Position numbers and translations under genes: made by a program
Assembly (NCBI RefSeq): GCF_001375535.1
Contig: NZ_LN831197.1
Location: 3,460,184 to 3,524,183 of the forward strand
Source of the DNA: Bacillus niameyensis
GTDB lineage: Bacteria; Bacillota; Bacilli; Bacillales; Bacillaceae_C
Reading direction: 5' to 3'
DNA length: 64,000 nt
Notes under the pieces: model-generated
The model's database searches: none
What the model was told of the DNA's origin: nothing
The model's input: the letters and a program-made list of their open reading frames with translations, nothing else
Shown here: positions 63,891-64,000 of the stretch, one piece after another
How the letters are laid out: every line of letters begins with the position of its first letter
How positions within the stretch are numbered: position 1 is the first letter of the stretch

Positions 63891-64000
63891 ATGGAGGAAA
63901 CAATTAGTTTAAAAGAGCTAATGCAGACACTGCGGAAGCGAATGACTTTAATTGTGCTTATCACCGTGGCGGCTATGGCTATCAGCGGAGCTGTCAGTTT
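63891..64000 (+). CDS. Wzz/CapA-type chain-length regulator, N-terminal fragment cut by the window edge
   Basis: ATG with AGGAGG five bases upstream starts MEETISLKELMQTLRKRMTL and then IVLITVAAMAISGAVS. The short cytoplasmic ISLKEL start and the first membrane helix are typical of polysaccharide co-polymerases (YveK/CapA, Wzz family) that begin EPS or capsule operons. A TATAAT box lies about 50-70 bases upstream. The gap 63611-63890 holds no other gene. Only about 36 codons are visible, so the call rests on the start pattern. Confidence 0.7.
   Translation, partial: MEETISLKELMQTLRKRMTLIVLITVAAMAISGAVS

Noticed and set aside
1-64000. tRNA, rRNA or replication origin
   Set aside because: I saw no cloverleaf ending in CCA, no rRNA segment and no DnaA-box cluster; absence by eye is not proof.

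Overview
The window looks like a low-GC Bacillaceae chromosome segment (AT-rich, strong AGGAGG-type ribosome binding sites, wall teichoic acid genes of Bacillus type, LCP ligase, SigA and SigD-like promoters). I cannot resolve the genus. Almost all of it is a cell-envelope polymer island with wall hydrolases, flanked by sulfur-metabolism genes on the left and the start of an exopolysaccharide operon on the right.

Layout. 1-2.5 kb: start of a sulfatase gene, a PLP-dependent gamma-lyase and its divergent GntR/FadR regulator with a shared operator. 2.5-7.7 kb: linkage-unit and primer genes (tagA, tagO, an LCP transferase, tagB, tagD). 7.9-12.8 kb: two paralogous GH73 glucosaminidases with SH3-like repeats, one behind a SigD-type promoter. 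13.1-19.4 kb: two polyol-phosphate polymerases and a first TagGH exporter. 19.6-39.7 kb: a second polymer locus with two GT4 enzymes, WecC, a methyltransferase with a long coiled coil, a two-enzyme glycosyltransferase, a 1457-residue AsnB/heparinase/Ig-like/hydrolase fusion, a free-standing heparinase-fold protein, a second TagGH, MnaA and a hydrolase/Ig-like protein. 39.9-46.7 kb: an acidic anchored protein, an Amidase_3 and an M14 peptidase, both with SH3-like repeats, and a dead fragment of a further such gene. 46.8-50.3 kb: a broken small gene, a hydrolase paralogue, an Ig-like lipoprotein and a decayed IS1182-type element. 50.4-59.8 kb: a ribitol-type locus (TarI, an SDR reductase, two PF04464 transferases), gtaB, and a PF04464-GT4 fusion interrupted by GW-like modules. 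60-64 kb: toxin-antitoxin remnants, a NERD protein, an SGNH-like protein and the start of a Wzz-type gene.

How it works together (inference from families). TagO and TagA, with UDP-ManNAc from MnaA, build the linkage unit; TagB primes it; CDP-glycerol (TagD) and CDP-ribitol (TarI plus the SDR) feed seven PF04464 domains in six proteins; two TagGH pairs export; the LCP protein attaches polymer to peptidoglycan; SH3-repeat hydrolases remodel the wall. WecC diverts UDP-ManNAc to UDP-ManNAcA, so the 19.6-39.7 kb locus probably makes a uronic-acid polymer whose length and decoration are set by the methyltransferase/coiled-coil protein and the unusual fusion proteins. That locus is my best candidate for an undescribed system. 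A second unexplained feature is a family of 20-21 nt periodic intergenic arrays present at four places between 43 and 63 kb.
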